Positions 1-8,473 of a stretch of 64,000 bases of DNA are shown here, piece by piece. Position numbers and translations under genes: made by a program. The stretch spans positions 1-64,000 of the forward strand of contig NZ_KN234755.1 of the NCBI RefSeq assembly GCF_000764025.1, given 5' to 3'. Numbering within the stretch: the first letter of the stretch is position 1; every line of letters starts with the position of its first letter. The notes below the pieces were generated by a model that was given only the letters and a program-made list of their open reading frames with translations, was not told the origin of the DNA and made no database searches. This DNA is from Pseudohaliea rubra DSM 19751 (lineage in GTDB: Bacteria; Pseudomonadota; Gammaproteobacteria; Pseudomonadales; Halieaceae).

Positions 1-127
1 CGCCGCGCCCTGCCCGCGGCGTGGCACCGCGCCCCGCCGCGGACCGCGGTGCGACCGCGGACAGCTCGTCGTCATCCCGGGTGGGGACCATGGAGGGGAT
101 AGCTTCGGGATCGTCGTCGCGGGACAT
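1..127 (-). CDS. 5' end of an unidentified ORF, runs off the window
   Basis: An open minus-strand frame begins with ATG at 127 and stays open to the window edge (42 codons). The visible peptide starts MSRDDDPEAIPSMVPTRDDE and then becomes rich in Ala, Arg and Gly. I recognise no domain and see no good Shine-Dalgarno sequence before the ATG. It is divergent from sodB, so 128-356 would be a shared upstream region. GC-rich DNA often leaves frames open by chance, so this is tentative. Confidence 0.3.
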   Translation of the reverse strand, partial: MSRDDDPEAIPSMVPTRDDDELSAVAPRSAAGRGATPRAGRG

Positions 128-193
128 GGCAGGCGCCGGCTAGCAAAGGAGCCGACGATTATACCGTCCGATAGCATCCCCTTACAGGCGCCC

Positions 194-220
194 TTCCTGC
201 TCTTCCTGCTCTTCCTGCTC
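194..220. repeat. Three perfect 9-bp tandem repeats
   Basis: TTCCTGCTC is repeated exactly three times, head to tail, in the noncoding stretch upstream of sodB. No function is evident; it could be a slippage-prone microsatellite. Confidence 0.8.
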
Positions 221-327
221 TGGCGTCGTGAGCCGAGCCTCCTGCACCGGGGGCGGTTCATGTTATTCTAATCCCGACAAAAGCACTGCGGCATAGATCG
301 GAGAGCACTTTGCCAACGTATGTCCGG

Positions 328-353
328 TATACTCATCGTCAACCCAGGAGAGC
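328..353 (+). promoter_or_regulatory. Candidate -10 element and ribosome-binding site of sodB
   Basis: TATACT at 328-333 is a good -10 hexamer, and AGGAGAG at about 347-353 lies just before the sodB ATG. No convincing -35 is seen at the normal distance. If real, the leader would be very short, with transcription starting near 340. Confidence 0.3.
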
Positions 354-356
354 ACC

Positions 357-938
357 ATGGCTTTTGAACTTCCTCCCCTCCCCTACGAGCAGAATGCCCT
401 CGAGCCGCACATCTCTGCGGAAACGCTCGAGTTCCATTACGGCAAGCATCACAAGACCTATGTGGACAAGCTGAATGGCCTGGTCGGCGGCACGGACATG
501 GAAAGCAAGTCGCTCGAAGATGTGATCACGTCTTCCGAGGGCGGCGTGTTCAATAATGCCGCGCAGATCTGGAACCACACCTTCTACTGGCACTGCCTGG
601 CCCCGAACGGCGGCGGCGCACCCACGGGCAAGCTCGCCGACGCCATCGACGCGGCCTTCGGCTCCTTCGACAAGTTCAAGGAAGAGTTCACCGCCAGTGC
701 CGTGAATAATTTCGGTTCCGGCTGGACCTGGCTGGTGCAGAAGGGCGACGGCTCGGTTGCCATCGTCAACACCAGCAACGCCGGCACGCCCCTCACCGAC
801 AGCAGCGTCACGCCGCTGCTCACGGTCGATGTCTGGGAGCACGCCTACTACATTGACTACCGCAACGCCCGCCCCAAGTACATGGAAGCGTTCTGGAACC
901 TGGTCAACTGGGAGTTTGCCGCGTCCAACATGAAGTAA
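357..938 (+). CDS. sodB: Superoxide dismutase, iron type
   Basis: Cytoplasmic Fe-superoxide dismutase of 193 residues, the usual length for the family; it converts superoxide to peroxide and oxygen. The N-terminus (MAFELPPLPYEQNALEPHIS) and the segment HYGKHHKTY carry the first metal-ligand His (H27). The motif NNAAQIWNHTFYW carries the second His and has the Gln pattern typical of Fe rather than Mn enzymes. DVWEHAYYIDYRN near the C-terminus supplies the Asp and third His. The start is fixed by AGGAGAG a few bases before the ATG, and a strong terminator follows the stop. It appears monocistronic. Family assignment is firm; metal preference is inferred from motif style. Confidence 0.97.
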   Translation: MAFELPPLPYEQNALEPHISAETLEFHYGKHHKTYVDKLNGLVGGTDMESKSLEDVITSSEGGVFNNAAQIWNHTFYWHCLAPNGGGAPTGKLADAIDAAFGSFDKFKEEFTASAVNNFGSGWTWLVQKGDGSVAIVNTSNAGTPLTDSSVTPLLTVDVWEHAYYIDYRNARPKYMEAFWNLVNWEFAASNMK

Positions 939-962
939 GGCGCTTTCAACACGCCATCGAAG

Positions 963-986
963 AAGCCCTCCTCGGAGGGCTTTTTT
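963..986 (+). terminator. Rho-independent terminator of sodB
   Basis: AAGCCCTC (963-970), a CTCG loop, then GAGGGCTT (975-982) continuing into a run of T. It sits 24 bases after the sodB stop. Confidence 0.9.
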
Positions 987-1077
987 GTGTCTGGGGATTT
1001 TGTGGCCGGGGGTTGCCAGAGCGAGCTTGCGGGCGTCAGACCGCGGCGTGTTGTCCACACGAACCGGGCATGCAGGC

Positions 1078-1189
1078 GGCAGGACGCGGCATAGGCCCCC
1101 CGGGACACGCTACAAGCACATCCATGTGCGCTCGACGCGGGCCATCCATGGCCCGCGACGGTCCCGGGGGGCCTATGCCGCGCCCTGCC
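1078..1189. repeat. Three-stem palindromic repeat, copy A
   Basis: Two 29-nt outer arms (1078-1106 and 1161-1189) are complementary with one mismatch. They enclose a 54-nt core holding two further hairpins: GCACAT-CC-ATGTGC (1116-1129) and a perfect 10-bp stem, CGCGGGCCAT/ATGGCCCGCG, around another CC loop (1136-1157). The whole can fold as a cloverleaf. Copy B (1323-1434) has the same architecture and core in inverted orientation, but an unrelated outer stem. It lies in the 606-bp sodB-groEL gap, which has no recognisable gene. The structure is seen directly; the function is unknown. Confidence 0.85.
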
Positions 1190-1322
1190 TTCTCAGTGGA
1201 CGCCTTCACACCGTCGACGCACGTCAAACACGCTTGGATAACAACAACAGTGCCAAGATACTGGCTCTTGAGTGGATGCAGCCTATAACTGCTGTCGGAA
1301 GTAGCACTGCGCCGGGGGAGAA

Positions 1323-1434
1323 GGAAGGGACGGGAGAAGGGGGGAGCGGACCGTCGGCGGCCATGGATGGCCGACGTCGAGCGCACATGGATGTGCTTGT
1401 AGCGTGTCCGCTCCCCCCTTCTCCCGGCCCTTCC
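1323..1434. repeat. Three-stem palindromic repeat, copy B (inverted)
   Basis: Outer arms 1323-1351 and 1406-1434 (29 nt each, one mismatch) enclose a 54-nt core that, reverse-complemented, matches the copy A core except for changes in the second hairpin stem. One of those changes keeps pairing (G-C swapped for C-G) and one creates a T:C mismatch. The outer arms differ wholly from copy A yet remain self-complementary. The 133 bp between the copies holds nothing recognisable. Confidence 0.85.
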
Positions 1435-1467
1435 GCCACAGCCGCCACAGCCGCCACAGCCGCCCCG
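1433..1467. repeat. Short GCCGCCACA tandem repeat
   Basis: Two exact GCCGCCACA units (1441-1449 and 1450-1458) are flanked by an 8-base partial copy and a degenerate copy, directly abutting repeat copy B. No function can be assigned. Confidence 0.75.
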
Positions 1468-1495
1468 TTGACCACCCCAAAAATTACGCAGACAT

Positions 1496-1525
1496 AAAAA
1501 AACCCGGCACTGAGGCCGGGTTTTT
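1496..1525. terminator. Terminator downstream of groEL, possibly bidirectional
   Basis: CCCGGC (1503-1508) pairs with GCCGGG (1515-1520). The hairpin has seven A on one side and five T on the other, so it can terminate minus-strand groEL transcription and plus-strand read-through. Confidence 0.85.
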
Positions 1526-1544
1526 CGTCAGGCTCGGGGGGCGC

Positions 1545-3230
<1,686 letters not shown>

Positions 3231-3245
3231 TCAGGTGCGGGAGTC

Positions 3246-3536
3246 TTACTCCACGACAGCGTAGATCTCGCTTTCACCCATGAGGATCAGCTCTTCACCA
3301 TCGATCTCGATGGTGTTGCTGCCGGCGTACTGGCCGAACACCACCGTGTCGCCGACCTTGACGGCCACCGGGCGCTGCTCACCGTTGTCGAGCACCTTGC
3401 CATCGCCAACGGCGACAACTTCACCCTGATTCGGCTTTTCCTTGGCGGAACCCGGCAGGACGATGCCACCGGCGGTGGTCTCTTCTTCTTCCTTGCGACG
3501 AACGACCACGCGGTCGTACAGCGGACGGATTTTCAT
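3246..3536 (-). CDS. groES: 10-kDa co-chaperonin GroES
   Basis: Co-chaperonin of 96 residues, normal length, which caps the GroEL ring as a heptamer. It starts [19 protein letters not shown] and includes the mobile-loop segment [16 protein letters not shown]; the C-terminal part has [26 protein letters not shown] seven bases upstream fixes the ATG. The 5' leader of about 55-60 nt is preceded by a sigma-32-type promoter (3592-3619) and a perfect CIRCE element (3626-3652). First gene of the operon. Confidence 0.99.
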   Translation of the reverse strand: MKIRPLYDRVVVRRKEEEETTAGGIVLPGSAKEKPNQGEVVAVGDGKVLDNGEQRPVAVKVGDTVVFGQYAGSNTIEIDGEELILMGESEIYAVVE

Positions 3537-3591
3537 TGGCTACTTCTCCAAGCTTACACGTTAGCAATCCCCCGTCGGGGCCTGCCGCATC

Positions 3592-3619
3592 AATTGGGGC
3601 CCGGGGATCGCTTTTCAAG
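3592..3619 (-). promoter_or_regulatory. Sigma-32-type heat-shock promoter of groESL
   Basis: On the minus strand, CTTGAAA (3613-3619) is followed after 13 bp by CCCCAATT (3592-3599). This matches the RpoH consensus (CTTGAAA, about 13-14 bp, CCCCAT-T) well and sits at the right distance upstream of groES. Confidence 0.75.
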
Positions 3620-3625
3620 GGATTT

Positions 3626-3652
3626 TTAGCACTCTTTTTTCGAGAGTGCTAA
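3626..3652. promoter_or_regulatory. CIRCE operator (HrcA-binding site)
   Basis: TTAGCACTC (3626-3634), a 9-nt spacer, then GAGTGCTAA (3644-3652): a perfect match to the consensus CIRCE inverted repeat. It lies 6 bp upstream of the sigma-32-type -35. HrcA repression of groESL is therefore predicted; hrcA itself is not in this window. Confidence 0.95.
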
Positions 3653-3687
3653 AAAATTCTGCAGGTCTTTGTTTTTATTGCTTTTTT

Positions 3688-4137
3688 TCAGCGACGAGGC
3701 GAGCTGTCCTCGTCGTCTACGCGGGTGAAATCGCCCTCGATGGTGGCGTCGTGGCGCCAGTCCCGGGCCGTGTGGCCGGGGCCGTAGGGGTCTTCTGCGG
3801 CGCGGGCACCGAAAAGCCAGCGCGACAGCCGCCGGCGCAGCGGGCCGATAAGCACCAGCAGGGCCAGCGTATCGGTGATGAGCCCCGGTGCCATCAACAG
3901 CAGCGCAGCGAGGCCCACGGCCATATCGTCAACGAAGATCTGCGGGCCGAACAACCGCCCTGCCTGGGCCTCGCGCAGGCGGTTGAACAGGTCACGCCCC
4001 TGCACACGCAGCAGCGCCAAACCGGCGACAAAGGTGAGGAACACATAGGCCAGGGCCGTGAGGGCACTGGTGGCAACGCCGAGCTGAATCAGGGTGAACA
4101 GCTCCAGCCAGGGGAGGAGCAGGAGGAAAACTCTCAT
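3688..4137 (-). CDS. fxsA: FxsA family inner-membrane protein
   Basis: Small membrane protein of 149 residues when begun at the ATG at 4137. The first residues, MRVFLLLLPWLELFTLIQLG, are typical of FxsA. The following segments form about three further hydrophobic helices, with the conserved stretch LLMAPGLITDTLALLVLIGP in the second half and a charged C-terminal tail. Family members are linked to suppression of F-plasmid exclusion of phage T7; the biochemical role is unknown. It is divergently upstream of nothing obvious and lies beside groES, a common gene order in gammaproteobacteria. A longer frame to 4266 exists but adds Arg/Ala-rich residues that do not look like the family. Confidence 0.88.
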   Translation of the reverse strand: MRVFLLLLPWLELFTLIQLGVATSALTALAYVFLTFVAGLALLRVQGRDLFNRLREAQAGRLFGPQIFVDDMAVGLAALLLMAPGLITDTLALLVLIGPLRRRLSRWLFGARAAEDPYGPGHTARDWRHDATIEGDFTRVDDEDSSPRR

Positions 4138-4202
4138 AGGGGCAGTATGGGGGCGGAAATGGCTTTTGCAAGGCGTGCTTGCGAACTTCCCGGTGCGAGG
4201 GC

Positions 4203-4226
4203 GAGCTGCCGCCCTGGCGGCAGCTC
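4203..4226. repeat. Perfect 11-bp inverted repeat hairpin
   Basis: GAGCTGCCGCC (4203-4213), CT, GGCGGCAGCTC (4216-4226). It lies upstream of fxsA and just before the alkyltransferase-like remnant. There is no T tract, so an intrinsic terminator is unlikely; it may be a REP-like element. Confidence 0.6.
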
Positions 4227-4234
4227 CGACCAGC

Positions 4235-4331
4235 GACGAACATAGCGGGCTGTTGGTGGCGAGCATCCCCCCCGGGCGGGTCTGCAGCTACGGGGATGTC
4301 GCCCGCCGCGCCGGTGCACGCCCGGCGGCCG
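4235..4331 (+). pseudogene. Truncated alkyltransferase-like (ATL/MGMT DNA-binding domain) remnant
   Basis: One plus-strand frame encodes GLLVASIPPGRVCSYGDVAR followed by RAGARPAA. This is the signature start of the MGMT DNA-binding domain (ATL/YbaZ-like proteins: IP-GRV-YGDVA--AG-P-AAR). Only about 30 residues remain. The frame then continues into sequence unlike the family, and the homology ends where the AmpG-like gene's stop codon begins on the other strand. There is no obvious start. I read it as the 5' remnant of a gene lost by deletion. Confidence 0.6.
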
Positions 4332-5720
4332 TCACGGTACAGGCTCCCGCGCAGCCGCCGTCACGGTCCGGTGTTCCCGCGCCATGAGCACCAGGACGAG
4401 AGTGATCGCCGGGATGCCGAGCGCCGCCGCCACGACGAAAAACCAGGGATAGCCACCGACATCGACCAGCCAGCCCGAGAAGCCGGAAATGAACTTGCCC
4501 GGGAGCGTCATGAGCGAACTGAACAGGGCGTACTGCGTTGCCGTGTAGCTGCGGTGCGTGAGGCTGGAGAGATACGCGACAAAGGCCGTGGCGGCGATCC
4601 CGCCGCTCAGGTTGTCGGCGCTGATCACGAGGGCGAGCCAGACGATCGGTGGCGGCGCAGTGCCGCCCTCGAGCGCGAGGAGCGAGAACAGCAGGTTGGT
4701 CGCGGCGACGAGCACGGCGCCGAGCAGCAGCGGCTTCAGAATACCGAAGCGCAGCACCAGCAGGCCGCAGAGCGCGGAACCGGCGATGGTCATGAAGAAC
4801 CCGAAGAGCTTGGCGATGCTCGCAATCTCCGACTTGCTGTAGCCGAGGTCCAGGTAGAAGGGGTTGGCCATGACACCCATGGCGATGTCCGACAGCCGGA
4901 ACACGGCCACGAAAATAAGCACCACCACCGCAAAGCGGCCATAGCGCTGCAGGAACTCGAGGAAGGGGCAGATGACTGCCCCGAGAAGCTGACGCTGCCA
5001 GAAGGCGCGGCGCTCCAGGTGCATGGGACGGCCCATGACCTGATCGACCATGGCGGCATCCATGCGCCGCTGCTCCGCGGCGCCCCGGTGCGGTGGCTCG
5101 TCACCCCACAGAGTGGCCGCCACGCCCACAGCAACCAGCGCAGCCATGGACAGATAGGCTACGGACCAGCCGCTCGCATCGGCGATATAGAGCGCCCCGG
5201 CGCCAGCCACCAGCAGCGCGACCCGGTAGCCGAAGATGTAACCGGCAGAGAGCGCACCCTGCTCCTCATCGGGCGCCGACTCGATACGGAACGCATCCAG
5301 CGCAACGTCCTGGGTCGAGGATGAAAACGCCACGAGCACCGCTGCGGCGGCAATGGGCGTCAGCGACGCGGCCGGATCGAGCTGGCTCATGGTGGCCAGC
5401 CCCACGGCAATCCCAAGCTGGCCGAGGAGTATCCAGCTCCGACGCTGGCCGAGGGACGGCGTCAGCAACGGCAGACGCAGCCGGTCCACCACGGGCGCCC
5501 AGAGGATCTTGAGGGAATAGGTCAACCCGACCCAGGCAAAGAAGCCGATGGCAGTGCGGGCCACCCCCTCGTCGCGGAGCCAGGCCGTCAGGGTGGAAAA
5601 GACCAGCAGGAACGGCAGCCCCGCCGAAAAGCCGAGCAGGGTGATGACCAGCACAGGCTTGCGGGTGTAGACCCGCAGCGCGACCCACCAGGGAGGCGCC
5701 AGCGCGCTGCGGCTAGCCAC
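4332..5720 (-). CDS. AmpG-like MFS permease
   Basis: Major facilitator protein of about 462 residues with roughly 12 membrane segments. The sequence resembles AmpG, which imports GlcNAc-anhydromuropeptides for peptidoglycan recycling: early RKPVLVITLLGFSAGLPFLL, then WVGLTYSLKILWAPVVDRL, FSSSTQDVALDAFRIE and a late SSLMTLPGKFISGFSGWLVD. I place the start at GTG 5720, where GTGGCTAG overlaps the stop of the upstream sulfotransferase gene and gives the normal N-terminus. An ATG at 5774 is in frame but adds Arg/Cys-rich residues lying inside the upstream gene. No ampD or ampC neighbour is seen, so the substrate is inferred from family only. Confidence 0.85.
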   Translation of the reverse strand: MASRSALAPPWWVALRVYTRKPVLVITLLGFSAGLPFLLVFSTLTAWLRDEGVARTAIGFFAWVGLTYSLKILWAPVVDRLRLPLLTPSLGQRRSWILLGQLGIAVGLATMSQLDPAASLTPIAAAAVLVAFSSSTQDVALDAFRIESAPDEEQGALSAGYIFGYRVALLVAGAGALYIADASGWSVAYLSMAALVAVGVAATLWGDEPPHRGAAEQRRMDAAMVDQVMGRPMHLERRAFWQRQLLGAVICPFLEFLQRYGRFAVVVLIFVAVFRLSDIAMGVMANPFYLDLGYSKSEIASIAKLFGFFMTIAGSALCGLLVLRFGILKPLLLGAVLVAATNLLFSLLALEGGTAPPPIVWLALVISADNLSGGIAATAFVAYLSSLTHRSYTATQYALFSSLMTLPGKFISGFSGWLVDVGGYPWFFVVAAALGIPAITLVLVLMAREHRTVTAAAREPVP

Positions 5721-6408
5721 AGCGCCGATCCCGCAGCGCCAGCGCCTGGCGGTACAGAGCCATGTCGCGCGCATGCCAGGCCTCCACCTCGCTGCGGAAC
5801 GCTGCGTCTTGGATATAGGGCGAGCGGCTGTCCTGCCCCTGCTCCGCGTTCATATTCTGCGGTGCGACCGGGGGCCTCGCCCCGGCGAGAAACTGCTCGC
5901 TGAAGTAACGTATGTCTGCCTCGTAGTGCTCGGTGATACCCACGAAGTCGAAGCGCGACAGCGGGAAACCCCAGAGGAAGGCGCTGTACATATTGCGCAG
6001 CTCCGACCCGAGGCAGAAGCGCTCGAGGGACCAGCGCTCCTCGACCACCTGTCGGTGCAGCCGACCGGCGTCCCGCGGGTTATAGCTTCGGTACCAGTAG
6101 TGGTAGTGGGAGGCCAGGCGCTCCACCGGATCGCGCAGCCAGACGATGAAGCGACGGCCGTCCCGCGCGGGCAGCAGCGCGTATTTCAACGGCAGAAAGT
6201 GTCCATGGATGCACTGCGCGGCCCGGACCCGCGCCGGGGGGAGCGCGTGGCGCAGGCAGCCACCCAGCGCGCGCAACCGCCGCGCGGCGACGGAACGATT
6301 GATCGGCCGGTCCCCATAGTCGCGCAGCAGCCCGTCGCCATAAACCGCCTCGAGCAGCCCGAGGAAACTCGTCCCCGCGGTCTTGGGCAGGTGCAGGGAA
6401 ATCAGCAC
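5713..6408 (-). CDS. Sulfotransferase family protein
   Basis: Predicted PAPS-dependent sulfotransferase of 231 residues. The 5'-phosphosulfate loop is at the very N-terminus (LISLHLPKTAGTSFLGLLEA) and the 3'-phosphate-binding motif is WLRDPVERLASHYHYW in the middle. The start is GTG 6408: the sequence GTGCTGA overlaps the TGA of the preceding gene, and the P-loop would otherwise be displaced by about 20 poorly matching residues. The gene is translationally coupled to a second sulfotransferase-like gene upstream. The acceptor is probably a carbohydrate, inferred from the neighbouring glycosyltransferase protein. Confidence 0.85.
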   Translation of the reverse strand: MLISLHLPKTAGTSFLGLLEAVYGDGLLRDYGDRPINRSVAARRLRALGGCLRHALPPARVRAAQCIHGHFLPLKYALLPARDGRRFIVWLRDPVERLASHYHYWYRSYNPRDAGRLHRQVVEERWSLERFCLGSELRNMYSAFLWGFPLSRFDFVGITEHYEADIRYFSEQFLAGARPPVAPQNMNAEQGQDSRSPYIQDAAFRSEVEAWHARDMALYRQALALRDRRCG

Positions 6409-7433
6409 GCCGGGGAAGACTGACCGGCGGCGAAGCCGGCAAGCAGTGCCGCGGCACGCTCCCAATCCACCGGCGCGGGGGCCTCCGGGTAGCGGGAGAA
6501 GTCCTCATTGAAGAGCTGCTCACGGCCGAACCAACGCCGCGCGACGGCGGCGTTGCCGGCCGCGAAGGCGGCGTAGAATTCCTCGGCCTCGGCCCGCGCC
6601 GGCAGCACGCTCCTGCCGGCACCGTGGGCCTGCAGGTAGGCCGCAAGGGCGTTGCGGGTCGGCCGGTGCCGCTCGCGACTCTCGCGATCCCCACCGCAAC
6701 ATTCGTTGAAGCGCAGCAGCGCGGCCTGCGCCGGAGCCGAAAGCGCCGTATTCACCGGCGACGGCAACACCACATCCAGAAGCGGCAAAGCCGCGAAGTG
6801 GCAGAAATCACTCACCACCTCACCGCCCTGCAGCAGACTGCGGTCGTAGAGGCAGGGATACACGGCCGCCTCACCGAAGGCATCGGCCCAGCGCTCGAGC
6901 AGGGCCTGGAAATCAAAATAAGGCGGTGGCGTTCGCGGCGAGCGCCGGACGTTGGCAAGGGGCAGAATCGTCGGCGGAATAAAACCGGCACGAAGCTTCT
7001 GGCTGTAAAAGCTGAGCGCGAGTTCGTCCTGCCGACGCAGGTAAACACGCACCTGGATATCATCGAAAAGCGGCCGCAGGAACGCCGCGAGCGCGGCAAC
7101 CTGTGCCGGCGCCAGGAGCCGGGAATGAAAATGCTCGGAGCTGATAACGAAAAGGTCTGCGGTGCAGGCGGCGACCTCTGCCTCGAAGGCCTCAAGGTAC
7201 GCAGCTCGCCAGGCGGCACGGGTCTCCGTATCGTCGAGGCCGTGCAGACGCGTGTAGTCGTCGCTTTCCTCCAGGTCCATGAACGCGGTGACCAGCGCGC
7301 GGTTGTTGCCGTCCCCGGCGCTGGTGCAGCAGTGCACCCCGGCCACAGCCAGCTCACCGGCGCCGCTGCACAGGTAGGCCTGCAGGGAGCTTGACCCCGT
7401 CTTCTCGGTGCCGATGTGGATGACGGCGCGCAT
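6402..7433 (-). CDS. Sulfotransferase-like P-loop protein
   Basis: A 343-residue protein beginning MRAVIHIGTEKTGSSSLQAY, a PAPS-binding P-loop at the extreme N-terminus as in carbohydrate sulfotransferases. A motif around VRVYLRRQDELALSFYSQKL fits the 3'-phosphate site of this divergent subgroup. The rest shows no extra domain. Its 3' end overlaps the next sulfotransferase gene by a few bases, so the two are probably expressed together. The acceptor is unknown. Stretches of Ala/Glu in the C-terminal third are not family-specific. Confidence 0.75.
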   Translation of the reverse strand: MRAVIHIGTEKTGSSSLQAYLCSGAGELAVAGVHCCTSAGDGNNRALVTAFMDLEESDDYTRLHGLDDTETRAAWRAAYLEAFEAEVAACTADLFVISSEHFHSRLLAPAQVAALAAFLRPLFDDIQVRVYLRRQDELALSFYSQKLRAGFIPPTILPLANVRRSPRTPPPYFDFQALLERWADAFGEAAVYPCLYDRSLLQGGEVVSDFCHFAALPLLDVVLPSPVNTALSAPAQAALLRFNECCGGDRESRERHRPTRNALAAYLQAHGAGRSVLPARAEAEEFYAAFAAGNAAVARRWFGREQLFNEDFSRYPEAPAPVDWERAAALLAGFAAGQSSPAC

Positions 7434-7699
7434 GACTCAGGCGTCCCGGTAACGCTCAGGGGAAGCTTTCACGGGCGCCTCCCGGCGGCGCGTCAACGCG
7501 TCACTAGCCGCCATGCCCGCCGTTTTCGGAAAAAGAAGGAATAGCAGTCCATCGTTGAAAACCACGTCGCGGTAACCCCGGGAAACACTGAGCAGCACCC
7601 GACGGGCAACGCCCCGGGCGAGTGGCGCAGTGTACCACCGGCGCGGAAACAGCGCCCAGCGACCGGGACAGCTGCGGGGACGCCCGGTACACTGCAGCG

Positions 7700-8473
7700 A
7701 TGCTCGATCAAGCCCTCATCTCCGCCGTCATTTCCGGCTTCACCACGGACCCGGACCAGTGGCGAGCCGTTCCGGCGGCGGATTTCGCCGCCAACGGCAT
7801 CACCGTGGACGGCGACCCCCGGCGGGTGGCGCTGTATCTCCGGGACGGCATCCGTAAAGCCCGCGTCAGCCTCATTGCACCCCAGGAGGGCACGGCGCAG
7901 GTCTTCATCGGCAACAACCTGCGGGGCAGCCTCCATGCGGCGCTGCGCGGCGACGGCAGCACGCTCTACGTGGGCGACAACTGCAGCTTCAACGACCTGA
8001 CGCTGCGCTCGCGACAGCCGAACGATCTGATCGCCATCGGCAACGACGTTGCCGTCACCGGGCCCGGCGCCTGGACTTCCGGCCTGGCAGCGGCCCCGGG
8101 ACGACCGACCCTGGTCGTCGGCGACTGCTGCCTGCTCGCTGCCGACGTAACGCTGCGTAACAGCGACGGCCACCCGGTGCTCGACCACAGCAACGGCGAC
8201 GTCATGAATACGCCGGCCCGGGGCATTCTGCTTGAACCGCACGCCTGGCTCGGCGAGCGCAGTGCGGTGCTCAAGGACGTCACCGTCGGCGCCTTCGCGC
8301 GGGTCGCCTTCGGCAGCGTGGTCACCCGGGATCTGCCCCGCTACGCGGTCGCTCAGGGTGTACCGGCAACCTTCCGCGTCGACGGCAACCGCTACTGGGC
8401 CTGGGACGCAACGGCGGCCGGGCGCGCGCGGGCGGCGGCTTTTCTCGAACGCTTCCCCCCGGAGGATGGCTAG
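7700..8473 (+). CDS. Left-handed beta-helix acyltransferase
   Basis: A 257-residue protein with hexapeptide-repeat (LbetaH) character. Its C-terminal part reads LGERSAVLKDVTVGAFARVA then FGSVVTRDLPRYAVAQGVPA, the usual end of O-acetyltransferases that modify sugars. Mid-protein segments such as VGDNCSFNDLTLRS fit earlier helix turns. The ATG at 7700 gives a sensible N-terminus (MLDQALISAVISGF); the ribosome-binding site is weak. The stop shares CTAG with the convergent stop of the big glycosyltransferase gene. It probably acetylates a surface glycan. The 266 bp before it (7434-7699) shows no gene. Confidence 0.8.
   Translation: MLDQALISAVISGFTTDPDQWRAVPAADFAANGITVDGDPRRVALYLRDGIRKARVSLIAPQEGTAQVFIGNNLRGSLHAALRGDGSTLYVGDNCSFNDLTLRSRQPNDLIAIGNDVAVTGPGAWTSGLAAAPGRPTLVVGDCCLLAADVTLRNSDGHPVLDHSNGDVMNTPARGILLEPHAWLGERSAVLKDVTVGAFARVAFGSVVTRDLPRYAVAQGVPATFRVDGNRYWAWDATAAGRARAAAFLERFPPEDG

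Noticed and set aside
7434-7699. Gene remnant between the sulfotransferase and acyltransferase genes
   Set aside because: The frames crossing it are shadows of the acyltransferase gene and show no family motif.
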